A stretch of 64,000 nucleotides of DNA, taken from contig CAMKGX010000002.1 of the NCBI GenBank assembly GCA_946412355.1, positions 33,233-97,232 on the forward strand, given 5' to 3'. This DNA comes from an uncultured Clostridia bacterium. GTDB lineage: Bacteria; Bacillota; Clostridia; Oscillospirales; Oscillospiraceae. This document shows positions 43,418 to 53,384 of this stretch, piece by piece; position 1 is the stretch's first letter, and each line of letters opens with the position of its first letter. The notes under the pieces are model-generated. The model was not told where the DNA came from. It saw only the letters and a list, made by a program, of their open reading frames with translations, and did no database searches. Made by a program: the position numbers and the translations under genes.

Positions 43418-44907
43418 GCATTGTGCAGAGCTTCCCCCTCTTCTCCATCGTGCTGGGGCTTCTGTGCGCCATAGGCTGCTTTGTGGTACCAAAGCAGTGG
43501 GGTCGGCGGATGACGCTTTTGCTGCTGCTGGCAAGCTGCGTGATGCAGGGGTGGGTGCTGCGGTTTTGTTATGTAAACCAAATGAGCTACACCTACACCA
43601 TGGGCCACTATCCGGCGCCATGGGGCAACGAGATTATGGCGGGGCTGCTGGAGCCGGGCATGGGGCTGCTGTTCAGCGTGGTGATGCTGCTGTCGGTGAT
43701 CGGCGGCGGGCGCCACATCGGCCACGACGTGGCCGACGGCAAGCAGCACCTGTACTGGGTAACGGTAGACCTGACGCTGGTATCGCTGCTGGCTATGTGC
43801 TACACCAACGACATCTTCACGGGGTACGTGTTCATTGAAATCTGCACCATCGCCTCCTGCGGCCTGCTGGCGGTGCGGGAGGGCGGACGGAGCCTGATTG
43901 CGTCGGTGCGGTACATGGTGTTCGCCCTCATCGGCTCCAGCCTGTTCCTCATCGGCGTGGTGTTCACCTACGCCATTACGGGGCAGCTGCTGTTCCCCCA
44001 GCTGCGCCAGGCGGTGGCGGCGCTGTGGGCGGCGGGGACATACCGCTTCGCCATGACGGTGGCCATTGGGCTGATGACGGCGGGACTGGCGGTGAAAAGC
44101 GGCTGCTTCCCCTTTCACGGCTGGCTGCCCGACGCCCACTCCCAGGCCACCACGGCGTCCAGCTGCATCCTCTCGGGCGTGATTGTGAAGGGCTACGCGG
44201 TGCTGCTGATGAAGATTATCTACCGGGCCATCGGGGCTGAGGTGTTTATGGCCTCCGGGGCCCAGCATATGCTGCTTTTGCTGGGCATCGGCGGCATGGT
44301 GGCGTGCAGCATTGACGCCATTTTCGCCAAGCGGCTGAAGGTGATGATTGCCTTCTCCTCAGCGGCCCAGATCGGATATATCTTTATGGGCATCGGTATG
44401 GGCACCGCGGCGGGGCTGACGGCAGCGGTGCTGCAAATCGTGAACCACGCCGTCACCAAGCCCATGCTGTTCCTCTCCGGCAGTCAGCTCTCCGACGCCT
44501 CCCACGGGCGGATGGACTTCCCCAGCCTGCGGGGCGCGGGGCACCGGAACGTGCCGGCGGGGATACTGTTCACCATCGGGGCGGTGTCCATGGTGGGCGT
44601 GCCGCTGCTGGCGGGCTTCATCCCCAAGCTGTATTTCGCCCGGGAGGCCTTTGCCCTGGGCTGGCAGCGGTGGCCGGTGCTGCTGGGGCTGGCGGTGTCC
44701 ACGGTATTGAACGTATTGTATTTTCTGTACACGGCAGTGCTGATCTGGCTGCCCCAGGAGGCGGATTGCCGATTTACGGCGGTGAAGCCCCACTGGGACG
44801 AGTTTTTGCCGGGGTTTGTATTGGCCGGGCTGAACGTGGCCATGGGCGTACACCCGGGGCCGCTGGTGGCGCTGATCGACAAGGCCGTGGCGCTGCTGGG
44901 TCGGTAA
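43414..44907 (+). CDS. Antiporter-like subunit 1 (MrpD/MbhH-like)
   Basis: 497 residues, 14 hydrophobic segments, ProtonAntipo_M domain. The helix-5 Glu (FIEICTIASCG) and the helix-7 Lys (VKSGCFPFHGWLPDAHSQ) needed for ion translocation are intact. By operon position it is the MrpD/MbhH equivalent. It overlaps mrpC by 4 nt. Confidence 0.92.
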   Translation: MSIVQSFPLFSIVLGLLCAIGCFVVPKQWGRRMTLLLLLASCVMQGWVLRFCYVNQMSYTYTMGHYPAPWGNEIMAGLLEPGMGLLFSVVMLLSVIGGGRHIGHDVADGKQHLYWVTVDLTLVSLLAMCYTNDIFTGYVFIEICTIASCGLLAVREGGRSLIASVRYMVFALIGSSLFLIGVVFTYAITGQLLFPQLRQAVAALWAAGTYRFAMTVAIGLMTAGLAVKSGCFPFHGWLPDAHSQATTASSCILSGVIVKGYAVLLMKIIYRAIGAEVFMASGAQHMLLLLGIGGMVACSIDAIFAKRLKVMIAFSSAAQIGYIFMGIGMGTAAGLTAAVLQIVNHAVTKPMLFLSGSQLSDASHGRMDFPSLRGAGHRNVPAGILFTIGAVSMVGVPLLAGFIPKLYFAREAFALGWQRWPVLLGLAVSTVLNVLYFLYTAVLIWLPQEADCRFTAVKPHWDEFLPGFVLAGLNVAMGVHPGPLVALIDKAVALLGR

Positions 44908-44923
44908 AGGAGGGAGAGAGGGT

Positions 44924-46378
44924 ATGCTATATGGCATGATCATACTGCCGGCGGCTATGGGCCTTTTCTGCGCCTTTACCGGGGACGGGCAGCGGCGGCT
45001 GCGGACGGCGGTGCTGCTGACGGGCCAGATTGCCCTGCTGGGTCTGGCGGGGTATGCTGCCCTGACAGGGCAGGACTACGCCACCCCCGTGTGGCATACG
45101 ACGGAGACGCTCACCTTTTCCCTGCGGCTGGACGGCGTGGGCATACTGTTCTGCTGCCTCACCGCCTTCTGCTGGCTGCTGACCATCCCCTACGCCGGCG
45201 TGTACATGCCCCATGAGGGGGGCGAGCCCCGGTTTTTCGCCTTTTTGTTCGCTACGGAGGCGGCGGTGATGGGGGCGGCGCTGGCGGCGGACTTTATGAC
45301 GCTGTATCTGTTCTTTGAATTGACCACGGTGCTGTCGGCCCCGCTGGTGCTCCACGGGCAGGGCGACGGCGCGCTGCTGGGGGGCGCAAAATATCTCTAC
45401 TACTCCATCGGCGGGGCGTTTCTGGCGCTGTTTGGCATAACGGTATTGCAGCAGCACTGCGCCTCCCTGGCCTTTGTGGTGGGTGGGTCACTGCTGCCGG
45501 GGCACCACACGCCCCTGGTGCTGGCGGCGGTGTTCTGCGCCATGGTGGGCTTCGGCGCCAAGGCGGGCCTCTACCCTCTCCACAACTGGCTGCCCTCGGC
45601 CCATCCCGCGGCACCGTCACCTGCCTCAGCCCTGCTCAGCGGCATCATCGCCAAGTGCGGCGCGCTGGCTATCCTGCGCCTCGTCTACTTCGTGGTGGGG
45701 CCGGAGGCCATACGGGGCACGTGGGTGCAGACGGCGGCGCTGGTGCTGACCACCCTCACCATCGCGGTAGGCTCCTACATGGGCTGCATGGAATGGGGGC
45801 TGAAAAAGCGGCTGGCCTACTCCAGCATCTCCCAAATTTCCTATGTACTGCTGGGTATCTTCCTGCTGACGGAGCGGGGCGTGATGGGCGGCATGCTGCA
45901 GCTCTTCTTCCACGCATTGGCGAAAATCGCCATCTTTCAGGCGGCGGGGGCTGTGATTTTGCTGACGGGCAACACCCGGATTGACCAGTTCCGGGGGCTG
46001 GGGCGGCGGATGCCGCTGACCATGCTGTGCTTCACGGTGGTGAGCCTGTCGCTGGTGGGTATTCCGCCCTTTGGCGGCTTTTGGAGCAAATGGTACCTGG
46101 CTACGGCGGCCCTGGCGGCGGCGCCGGGGGCGCTGGGGTACGTGATTCCGGCGGTGTTGATTCTCTCGGCGCTGCTGACGGCGGGGTATCTCTCCCAGCC
46201 CATCATTTCCGCTTTCTTCCCCGGGCAGGACTGCCCGGAGGCGCTGCTGGCGCCGGTGGACGAGCCGCCTGCCATGATGACCTCGCTGGTGATTTTCGCC
46301 GCACTCAGCGGTCTGCTGGGCTTTGCGCCCAATGTGGTGCTGGCGCTGATGGAAAAGCTGGCATCCTACGTACTGTGA
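44924..46378 (+). CDS. Antiporter-like subunit 2 (NuoM/N-like)
   Basis: 484 residues, about 14 helices. Conserved Glu in FFELTTVLSAP and Lys in GAKAGLYPLHNWLPSAHP; HALAKIAIFQAAG later is typical of the broken helix region. It follows subunit 1 after 16 nt with AAGGAGGGAGAG. It is an additional antiporter module that the standard Mrp operon lacks. Confidence 0.9.
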   Translation: MLYGMIILPAAMGLFCAFTGDGQRRLRTAVLLTGQIALLGLAGYAALTGQDYATPVWHTTETLTFSLRLDGVGILFCCLTAFCWLLTIPYAGVYMPHEGGEPRFFAFLFATEAAVMGAALAADFMTLYLFFELTTVLSAPLVLHGQGDGALLGGAKYLYYSIGGAFLALFGITVLQQHCASLAFVVGGSLLPGHHTPLVLAAVFCAMVGFGAKAGLYPLHNWLPSAHPAAPSPASALLSGIIAKCGALAILRLVYFVVGPEAIRGTWVQTAALVLTTLTIAVGSYMGCMEWGLKKRLAYSSISQISYVLLGIFLLTERGVMGGMLQLFFHALAKIAIFQAAGAVILLTGNTRIDQFRGLGRRMPLTMLCFTVVSLSLVGIPPFGGFWSKWYLATAALAAAPGALGYVIPAVLILSALLTAGYLSQPIISAFFPGQDCPEALLAPVDEPPAMMTSLVIFAALSGLLGFAPNVVLALMEKLASYVL

Positions 46379-46394
46379 AAGGAGGGGACGGACA

Positions 46395-47843
46395 ATGGCA
46401 ATACTGTGTATAGCGGTATTCCTGCCCATGGCGGCGGGACTGCTGGGTCTGGCGCTGCCCTTCCCCACCGAAGGGGCCCGGCGATGGTACCACTGCGGCC
46501 TGATTGCGGCCACGGCGGCGCTGGCCTGGGTGGCCGTTTTGCACCTGGGCGGCGACGCCTACACCCTGTTCCGCTTCTCCCCCGGCCTGGCCTTTGCCTT
46601 CCGCCTGGACGGGGCGGGGCGGCTGTTTGCCGCGCTGGTGGCCACGCTGTGGCCCTTTACCACGGTGTACGCACTGGACTACATGGACCACGAGGGGAAC
46701 CCGGCGGTGTTCTGGGGCTTCTTTACGGCGGTCTTCGGCATTACGCTGGGCATCGCCTTCGCCGCCAATCTGCTGACCATGTACGTCTTTTACGAGCTGC
46801 TGACGCTGGCCACCATCCCCCTGGTGATGCACGCCATGACACGCACCGCCATTCAGGCGGGCATACGGTATATGGTGTACGCCATGTCCGGGGCGGCGCT
46901 GGGCTTCATCGGCCTGGTGTATCTCCTGGGCGCCGGGGCCCAGGACTTCGTGGCAGGAGGCCACGGCGCGCTGCTGGCCGGAGGCGGCACGCTGCTGACG
47001 GTGGTGTTCGCGCTGTCCTTCGTGGGTTTTGCCGTGAAAGCGGCCATCTGGCCCCTCCACGGCTGGCTGCCCGCCGCGGCGGTGGCCCCCACGCCGGTGA
47101 CGGCGCTGCTCCACGCGGTGGCGGTGGTGAAGGCGGGCGCCTTCGCCTGCCTGCGGCTGACCTGGTACTGCTTCGGCCCGGAAGTGCTGCGGGGCACCTG
47201 GGCGCAGTACGCCGTGATGGTCCTGGCGGCGGTGACGGTGCTGTACGGCTCCGGCATGGCGCTGAAGGAGCGGCATTTCAAACGGCGGCTGGCCTACTCC
47301 ACCATTGCCAATTTGAGCTACATCCTCTTTGCCGTCACCCTTATGACCGAGGAGGGCATGGCGGCGGCGCTGCTCCATCTGGTGGCCCACTCGGTGGCCA
47401 AAATCATGGCCTTTTTCTGCGCGGGAGCCGTGCTGCACTACGGTCACCGGGAGCAGGTGGCGGAGCTGGAGGGGCTGGGGCGGGCCATGCCCGTCACCTT
47501 CGGCTGCTTCGCCGTGGCGGCCTTTGCCCTGACAGGCATCCCGCCCTTTAACGGCTTTGTGAGCAAGTGGTACATCGGTCTGGCGGCGGTGCATGCCGGC
47601 GGCGCTTTGGCCCTGGCGGGCTTCGGCGCGGTGCTGCTTTCGGCGCTGCTGACGGCCATATACCTATTCCAAATCGTGATTGCCGCCTTCTTCCCCCAGG
47701 TGGATCGCCCGCTGCCGGAGGGAGCCCGGGAGGCACCCTGGCAGATGCTGGCGCCCATGGTACTGCTGGCGGCGCTGTGCCTGGCGATGGGTCTGCTTCC
47801 CGGCGGATTGCTGGGCTTTATCCGAGAGGCGGTGACGGTATGA
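46395..47843 (+). CDS. Antiporter-like subunit 3 (NuoM/N-like)
   Basis: 482 residues, about 14 helices. Glu in FYELLTLATIPL and Lys in VKAAIWPLHGWLPAAAVAP are present. The helix-12 region HLVAHSVAKIMAFFCAG is intact. It is closest in style to subunit 2, suggesting duplication inside the operon. GAAAGGAGG precedes the ATG. Confidence 0.9.
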   Translation: MAILCIAVFLPMAAGLLGLALPFPTEGARRWYHCGLIAATAALAWVAVLHLGGDAYTLFRFSPGLAFAFRLDGAGRLFAALVATLWPFTTVYALDYMDHEGNPAVFWGFFTAVFGITLGIAFAANLLTMYVFYELLTLATIPLVMHAMTRTAIQAGIRYMVYAMSGAALGFIGLVYLLGAGAQDFVAGGHGALLAGGGTLLTVVFALSFVGFAVKAAIWPLHGWLPAAAVAPTPVTALLHAVAVVKAGAFACLRLTWYCFGPEVLRGTWAQYAVMVLAAVTVLYGSGMALKERHFKRRLAYSTIANLSYILFAVTLMTEEGMAAALLHLVAHSVAKIMAFFCAGAVLHYGHREQVAELEGLGRAMPVTFGCFAVAAFALTGIPPFNGFVSKWYIGLAAVHAGGALALAGFGAVLLSALLTAIYLFQIVIAAFFPQVDRPLPEGAREAPWQMLAPMVLLAALCLAMGLLPGGLLGFIREAVTV

Positions 47844-49786
47844 CGGTATACTTCGTGCTGTTTTTCCCGGTGGCGGCGGCGCTGCTGGTGCCCGCCTTCC
47901 GGACGGAACGGCTCCAGGGCCGGTGGGCCGCGGCGGCCTGTCTCATTGCGCTCACCTCCACGGTGTTGACCGGGGTATCGCTGTACGGCAGCCACGTGGT
48001 GATTCCCACGCTGCGGCTGCGGCTGGCCTTTGACGGCTTCCGGCTGCTATACGCCGTGATCGTGTGCTTTATGTGGGCCATGGCGGCCCTGCTCTCACCG
48101 GAGTATTTCCATGGGCACCACCACACGAAGCGGTACTATTTCTTCTTTTTGCTGGGCCTGGGCGCCACGGTGGGCGTGTTTCTGGCGGCAGACCTTTACA
48201 CCCTGTTCCTGTTCTTTGAAATCATGTCGCTGGGCTCCTACGTGTGGGTGGTACAGGAGGAGACGGAGGGCGCTATGGACGCCGGACGGACGTACCTGAC
48301 CATCGCCGTGCTGGGGGGACTGGTGACGCTGATGGGGCTCTTCCTGCTGTATCACCTCACCGGGACGCTGGAAATCGCGGCGCTGAAAGAGGCCTGCCTG
48401 CTGGTGGCCAACCGGCGGGCGCTGTGGGCGGCGGCGCTGTGCATCTTCTTCGGCTTTGCCGCCAAGGCCGGCGCCTTCCCCCTGCACATCTGGCTGCCCA
48501 AGGCGCACCCCGTGGCGCCGGCACCGGCCTCCGCCCTGCTCAGCGGCGCGCTGACCAAGGCGGGCGTGCTGGGCGTGTTGATGATCACCGCCCAGATACT
48601 GCCCTTCGACGACCGGTGGGGCACGCTGCTGCTGGCGATAGGCGCCGTCACCATGGTGCTGGGGGCGGTGATGGCGGTATGCAGTACCAATTTGAAGCAC
48701 ATTTTCGCCTGCTCGTCGCTGAGCCAAATCGGATTCATCCTGGTGGGCGTCAGCATGATCAACCTCCTGGGGGAGGAAAACGCGCTGGCCGCCCACGGCA
48801 CGGTGCTGTACATGATGAACCACTCGCTGGTGAAGCTGACGCTGTTTTTGCTCTCGGGTGTGGTGTATATGAACTGCCACGCACTGGATTTGAACGACGT
48901 ACGGGGCTTCGGGCGGAACAAGCCCTGGCTCCACCTGCTGTTTTTGCTGGGGGCCGGGTCGCTGGCGGGGTTCCCGGGGCTGTGCGGGTACCTGAGCAAG
49001 ACGCTGGTACACGAGGCCATTGTGGAATACGCCCACCTGAGCCACCACTGGGCCATTACGGCGGTGGAAGGGCTGTTCCTCTTCTCCGGCGGGCTGACGG
49101 CGGCCTACCTCACCAAGGTGTACGTGGCGCTGTTCTGGCAGAAGGGCAAGGAGACCGACCCCGCATGGGGCACGTGGCGGTCCTGGCTGGCGGTGACGCT
49201 GGCGGCGGCGACACTGCCGGTGCTGGGTCTGGCGCCACACGCACTGGCGGAAAAGCTGACGGGGCTGACGCTGGGCTTTACCGGAGGGCATCCCCTCCCC
49301 CATCAGGTACACTATTTCAGCCTGGAAAACCTGAAGGGCGTGGCTATCTCCCTGGCCATCGGCATGGCGGTGTATTTCCTGGTCATCCGCCGGGTGATGG
49401 TGGATAAGGATGGCAATTATGTCAACCGCTGGCCCAGGTGGCTGAACATGGAGGAATATTGCTACAAGCCCATTCTCTACACCCTCATCGCCCTGGCGGG
49501 CGTGACGGCCCGGGCGCTGTGCGACCTGCCGGACGCGGTGATACTGCTGCTGCGGCGGACGGCGCTGCGGCCGGTGCGGCCTGGGCAGCGACGGCAGCCC
49601 TACACGCTGGGAGCGCGGATGCTGGCCCGGTTCCGGGATCTGGCACACCCGGACGCGGCGGACCGGTTCAGCACCGTACAGGAGGCGGCCAGCCGCATGG
49701 CGGGCAGCCTGTCCTTTGCGCTGCTGGCCACCTGCTTGGGCGTGTGCGCGCTGCTGGTGGCGGTGATTATCCACGTGTTTGGATGA
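47840..49786 (+). CDS. Antiporter-like subunit 4 (NuoL-like, extended C-terminus)
   Basis: 648 residues. ProtonAntipo_M core with Glu in FFEIMSLGSYVWV and Lys in AAKAGAFPLHIWLPKAHPVA. A C-terminal extension of about 120 residues with a last membrane helix (LLATCLGVCALLVAVIIHVF) recalls the lateral arm of NuoL/MrpA. It begins in ATGA overlapping the preceding stop. Last gene of the operon. Confidence 0.9.
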   Translation: MTVYFVLFFPVAAALLVPAFRTERLQGRWAAAACLIALTSTVLTGVSLYGSHVVIPTLRLRLAFDGFRLLYAVIVCFMWAMAALLSPEYFHGHHHTKRYYFFFLLGLGATVGVFLAADLYTLFLFFEIMSLGSYVWVVQEETEGAMDAGRTYLTIAVLGGLVTLMGLFLLYHLTGTLEIAALKEACLLVANRRALWAAALCIFFGFAAKAGAFPLHIWLPKAHPVAPAPASALLSGALTKAGVLGVLMITAQILPFDDRWGTLLLAIGAVTMVLGAVMAVCSTNLKHIFACSSLSQIGFILVGVSMINLLGEENALAAHGTVLYMMNHSLVKLTLFLLSGVVYMNCHALDLNDVRGFGRNKPWLHLLFLLGAGSLAGFPGLCGYLSKTLVHEAIVEYAHLSHHWAITAVEGLFLFSGGLTAAYLTKVYVALFWQKGKETDPAWGTWRSWLAVTLAAATLPVLGLAPHALAEKLTGLTLGFTGGHPLPHQVHYFSLENLKGVAISLAIGMAVYFLVIRRVMVDKDGNYVNRWPRWLNMEEYCYKPILYTLIALAGVTARALCDLPDAVILLLRRTALRPVRPGQRRQPYTLGARMLARFRDLAHPDAADRFSTVQEAASRMAGSLSFALLATCLGVCALLVAVIIHVFG

Positions 49787-49800
49787 CCGATTTTGCAAAA

Positions 49801-49833
49801 AAACATCCCCATCGGAGCGATCCGGTGGGGATG
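49801..49833 (-). terminator. trkH terminator between convergent genes
   Basis: 12-bp stem (49804-49815 with 49822-49833, one G-U) followed on the minus strand by seven T. It lies between the end of the Mrp-like operon and the trkH stop. Confidence 0.78.
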
Positions 49834-49849
49834 GTGCTATTTACGGCTA

Positions 49850-51292
49850 TTATTTCCGCCAGGTGTTGCGCATCATCAGGGCCAGGATGGGCATCAGCTC
49901 CAGGCGGCCCATGAGCATCAGAAGAGACAGCACGTATTTGCTCAATGCGGACAGGCCGCCGAAGTTGGACATGGGGCCCAGGGCACCCAGGCCGGGGCCC
50001 ACATTGCTGACGCAGGTGAGGCTGGCGGTGAGGGACTCAAGGAGGCCGATGTTGTCCGCCGACACCACCAGCATGCCCGTCAGAAGGGTGAAGGCGTAGG
50101 CCACGGCAAAGGCATGGGCGGCGGTGATGCTCCGCTCGCTGACGGCCTGACCGTCCAGAGAGATGACGCTGACGCGGCTGGGGTGGGCCAGCTTGTCCAG
50201 CTCCCGGCCCATAGAGCGGCCCAGCAGCTGGATGCGGCTGACCTTCATGCCGCCGGCGGTGGAGCCGGCGCAGCCGCCGGAGACCATGCACAGCAGCAAA
50301 ATGGCCTGGCACAGGGCGGGCCACAGGGCGAAGTCGGCGGTGGCGTAGCCGGTGGTGGTGATGAGCGTGACCACCTGGAAGGCGGCGTCGGTGATGCTCT
50401 GGCCCAGGGGCAGGCCGCTCTGACGGACGAGGGAGACGGTGACCACCGCGGTGTACACCGCCACCATGCTGAGATAGAGCCGCAGCTCCTGGTTGCGCCA
50501 CACCTCGCCCAGGCGGCCCTTCAGCACCAGGTACAGCATGGAGAAGTTGACGCCCGCCAGGAAGGTGAAGAAGGTGATGACCCACGTCACCGCCGCGCCG
50601 CCCAGGTCGCCTACGCCGCCGTTATGGGTGGAAAAGCCGCCGGTGGCCATGGTGGTGAAGGCGTGGTTGACAGCGTCGAACCAGCTGACGCCCACGATGC
50701 GCAGGGCCAGCGCCTCTGCCGCCGTCAGGCCCACGTAGAGGAAATAGAGGATTTTCGCCGTCTGGCTCAGCTTGGGCACCAGCTTGGACTTGATGGGGCC
50801 GGGGCTCTCGGCACGCATGAGGAACACGGCGCCGTCGCCGGTTTTGGGCATGAGGGCCAAAAACAGCACCAGCACACCCATGCCGCCCATCCACTGGGTC
50901 AGGCTGCGCCACAGCAGGACGCTGGGGGGCAGATGCTCCACGGCGGAGAGGATGGTGGCGCCGGTGGTGGTGAAGCCGGAGGCGGTCTCAAAAACGGCGT
51001 CGGCAAAACGGGGGATGGCCCCGGTGAGCAGGTAGGGCACGGCCCCCAGCACCGACAGGCACAGCCAGCTAAGGGCCACGGCCACATAGCCGTCGATGCT
51101 CTGCATGCGCTGGCGGCGGATGGGGAACAGCAGCGGCACGGCGCCCAGGGCCAGGCACAGCGCGGCGCTGACGGCAAAAGCCACAGCGCAGCCGTCCCGG
51201 CCCAGCAGCGACACCGTCAGGGGCACCAGCAGAAACGCCGCCTCCACCCAGAGAATCTTACCCAATATATTGCCGATGAGGCGATAATTCAT
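49850..51292 (-). CDS. TrkH-family potassium uptake channel subunit
   Basis: 480 residues. Four selectivity-filter loops are visible: [33 protein letters not shown] and [10 protein letters not shown]. The glycine-rich [12 protein letters not shown] of the intramembrane loop is present. It forms a K+ channel gated by a TrkA/KtrA ring that is not encoded here. Convergent with the Mrp-like operon and divergent from the hydrogenase; coupling K+ uptake with Na+/H+ exchange makes sense here. Confidence 0.94.
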   Translation of the reverse strand: MNYRLIGNILGKILWVEAAFLLVPLTVSLLGRDGCAVAFAVSAALCLALGAVPLLFPIRRQRMQSIDGYVAVALSWLCLSVLGAVPYLLTGAIPRFADAVFETASGFTTTGATILSAVEHLPPSVLLWRSLTQWMGGMGVLVLFLALMPKTGDGAVFLMRAESPGPIKSKLVPKLSQTAKILYFLYVGLTAAEALALRIVGVSWFDAVNHAFTTMATGGFSTHNGGVGDLGGAAVTWVITFFTFLAGVNFSMLYLVLKGRLGEVWRNQELRLYLSMVAVYTAVVTVSLVRQSGLPLGQSITDAAFQVVTLITTTGYATADFALWPALCQAILLLCMVSGGCAGSTAGGMKVSRIQLLGRSMGRELDKLAHPSRVSVISLDGQAVSERSITAAHAFAVAYAFTLLTGMLVVSADNIGLLESLTASLTCVSNVGPGLGALGPMSNFGGLSALSKYVLSLLMLMGRLELMPILALMMRNTWRK

Positions 51293-51333
51293 AATGTCGT
51301 CCTCTTTTCTGAATCCACATAATCAGATATTGT

Positions 51334-51363
51334 ATTATAGCCCGGCAAGCGGGGGGCTGTCAA
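51334..51363 (-). promoter_or_regulatory. trkH promoter
   Basis: Minus strand TTGACA (51358-51363), 18 nt, TATAAT (51334-51339), about 42 nt before the ATG. Confidence 0.82.
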
Positions 51364-51459
51364 GCCGGGGGTAAAAGGTGAGGTATGGCGATATTGTGTG
51401 ATATTGACAGAATTCTAACAACTGCTCGGCATTTACTTGGTCAATGTGCGCAAATCAAA

Positions 51460-51491
51460 TTGACTTTTGGGTGGGAGTGTGGCAGTATAAT
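51460..51491 (+). promoter_or_regulatory. Probable hydrogenase operon promoter
   Basis: A clear TATAAT (51486-51491), preceded by TTGACT (51460-51465) at an unusually long 20-nt spacing. This suggests activation or a different -35 contact. Confidence 0.5.
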
Positions 51492-51545
51492 GGGTAATAA
51501 CCTTGCGCCGGCCACTGGGCCGGGCGGAAAAGGAGTGAGGGCAAC

Positions 51546-53384
51546 GTGAGCAGACTCGACATCAAGAATCCATCCCATGCCCAGACCGTGGTGGACAACC
51601 TCTACCGCGATATGGAGCGGCGCATCGCCTCCAGTCCCCCGGGGCTATGTCCTGTGGACATGGCGCTGAGCTTTCTGGTGATGTCCCACGCCCAGACCTG
51701 CGGCAAGTGCGTGCCCTGCCGCATCGGGCTGGGGCAGCTGACGAAGCTGATCACCAACGTGCTGGACGGCACCGCCACCATGGAGACCCTGGCCATCATC
51801 GAGAAGACGGCCCGCAGCATCGTGGACACCGCGGACTGCGCCATCGGCCGGGACGCGGCGCGGCTGGTGGTGGACGGCCTGGAGGGCTTCCGGGACGACT
51901 ATGAGGAGCACATCAAGCATCACCGGTGCCTTGCCGGCTTGCAGCTTCCCGTGCCCTGCGTGGCCATGTGCCCCGCGGGGGTGGACGTGCCGGGGTACAT
52001 GGCGCTGGTGGGCGAGGGACGCTGCGTCGACGCGGTGCGGCTCATCCGCAAGGACAACCCCATGCCGGTGGCCTGCGCCTACATCTGCGAGCATCCCTGC
52101 GAGGCGCGGTGCCGCCGGAGGATGATCGACGACGCCATCAACATCCGGGGGCTGAAGCGCTACGCCGTGGACAACGCCGGGGACGTGCCCCAGCCGGAAT
52201 GCGCCCCCGCCACCGGGAAGAAGGTGGCGGTGGTGGGCGGCGGCCCCAGCGGCTTGAGCTGCGCCTACTATCTGGCGCTGATGGGCCACAAGGTCACCAT
52301 TTACGAGGAGAGACGCCAGTTGGGCGGTATGCTGCGCTACGGCATTCCCAACTACCGTTTCCCCCGGGAGAAGCTGGATGGGGAGATCCGCTCCATTCTG
52401 TCCTTGGGCATTGAGGTACACACGGAGGTACGCATCGGCCGGGACGTGCGGATGGAGGATTTGCAGCGGGAATACGACTGCATTTACATCGCCATCGGCG
52501 CACACCAGGACAAGAAGGTGGGTATTCCCGGCGAGGACAGCGGCAACGTGATGTCCGCCGTGGAGATGCTGCGCTCCATCGGCGACAACAATCCTCCGGA
52601 CTTCCACGGCAAGAACGTGGTGGTCATCGGCGGCGGCAACGTGGCCATGGACGTGACACGCAGCGCCGTGCGCCTGGGGGCCAAAAAGGTGAGCTGCGTG
52701 TATCGCCGCCGGGTGGAGGACATGACGGCCCTGCCCGACGAGGTCACCGGCGCTATGGCAGAGGGCGCCGAGCTGGTGACGCTCTCGGCCCCGGTGCGCA
52801 TCGAGGCCGACGAAAACGGCAACGCCGCGGCGCTGTGGGTGCAGCCCCAGATCATCGGCGAGGCGGACAAAACCGGCCGCCCCCGGCCCGGCAAGGCGGA
52901 CTTGCCGGAAAGGCGGATTGCGGCGGATATCATCGTGGTGGCCATCGGCCAGGGCATCGAGATCGCCGGCTTTGAGCAGGCGGGCGTGCCGGTGAAGCGG
53001 GGCGGCACCTTTATGGCGGAGCTGGACTGCCAGGTGGGCACCATGGACAATGTGTTCGCCGGAGGCGACTGCGTTACCGGCCCCGCCACCGCCATCCGGG
53101 CCATCGCCGCAGGCAAGGTGGCGGCGGCCAACATCGACACCCATCTGGGCTATCGCCACGAGATCGAGGTGGACGTGGACATCCCCATGCCGCGGCTGAA
53201 CAACCGCCCGCCCCACGGGCGCATCAACACCTCCGAGCGGGAGGCCAACGAGCGGCGCAACGACTTTGAGGACATTGAAATCGGCCTGACCTGCCAGGGG
53301 GCCTGCACGGAGGCGTCACGGTGCCTGCGGTGCGACCACTTCGGCTACGGAATCTTCAGAGGGGGGCGAAGCAGAAAATGGTAA
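51546..53384 (+). CDS. NuoF-type FeS / GltD-like FAD-NAD(P) oxidoreductase, hydrogenase partner
   Basis: 612 residues from a GTG. Residues 1-120 resemble the C-terminal iron-sulfur region of NuoF (TCGKCVPCRIGLGQL, distal Cys in DTADCAIG). Residues 130-210 carry the two-cluster ferredoxin-like domain of GltD (CVAMCPAGVDVP, CAYICEHPCEARCRRR). FAD site VVGGGPSGLSCAYY near 230 and NAD(P) site VVIGGGNVAMDVTRSAVRLG near 360, ending with CQGACTEASRCLRCDHFG. It probably passes electrons between NAD(P)H and the hydrogenase encoded next, whose start it overlaps by 7 nt. Confidence 0.88.
   Translation: MSRLDIKNPSHAQTVVDNLYRDMERRIASSPPGLCPVDMALSFLVMSHAQTCGKCVPCRIGLGQLTKLITNVLDGTATMETLAIIEKTARSIVDTADCAIGRDAARLVVDGLEGFRDDYEEHIKHHRCLAGLQLPVPCVAMCPAGVDVPGYMALVGEGRCVDAVRLIRKDNPMPVACAYICEHPCEARCRRRMIDDAINIRGLKRYAVDNAGDVPQPECAPATGKKVAVVGGGPSGLSCAYYLALMGHKVTIYEERRQLGGMLRYGIPNYRFPREKLDGEIRSILSLGIEVHTEVRIGRDVRMEDLQREYDCIYIAIGAHQDKKVGIPGEDSGNVMSAVEMLRSIGDNNPPDFHGKNVVVIGGGNVAMDVTRSAVRLGAKKVSCVYRRRVEDMTALPDEVTGAMAEGAELVTLSAPVRIEADENGNAAALWVQPQIIGEADKTGRPRPGKADLPERRIAADIIVVAIGQGIEIAGFEQAGVPVKRGGTFMAELDCQVGTMDNVFAGGDCVTGPATAIRAIAAGKVAAANIDTHLGYRHEIEVDVDIPMPRLNNRPPHGRINTSEREANERRNDFEDIEIGLTCQGACTEASRCLRCDHFGYGIFRGGRSRKW

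Noticed and set aside
49793..51322. 509-codon plus-strand frame over trkH
   Set aside because: Antisense shadow; TrkH pore loops establish the minus strand as coding.
51400..51480. Rex operator in the hydrogenase-trkH gap
   Set aside because: TTGTG-like words are present but no paired inverted half-sites at the right spacing.
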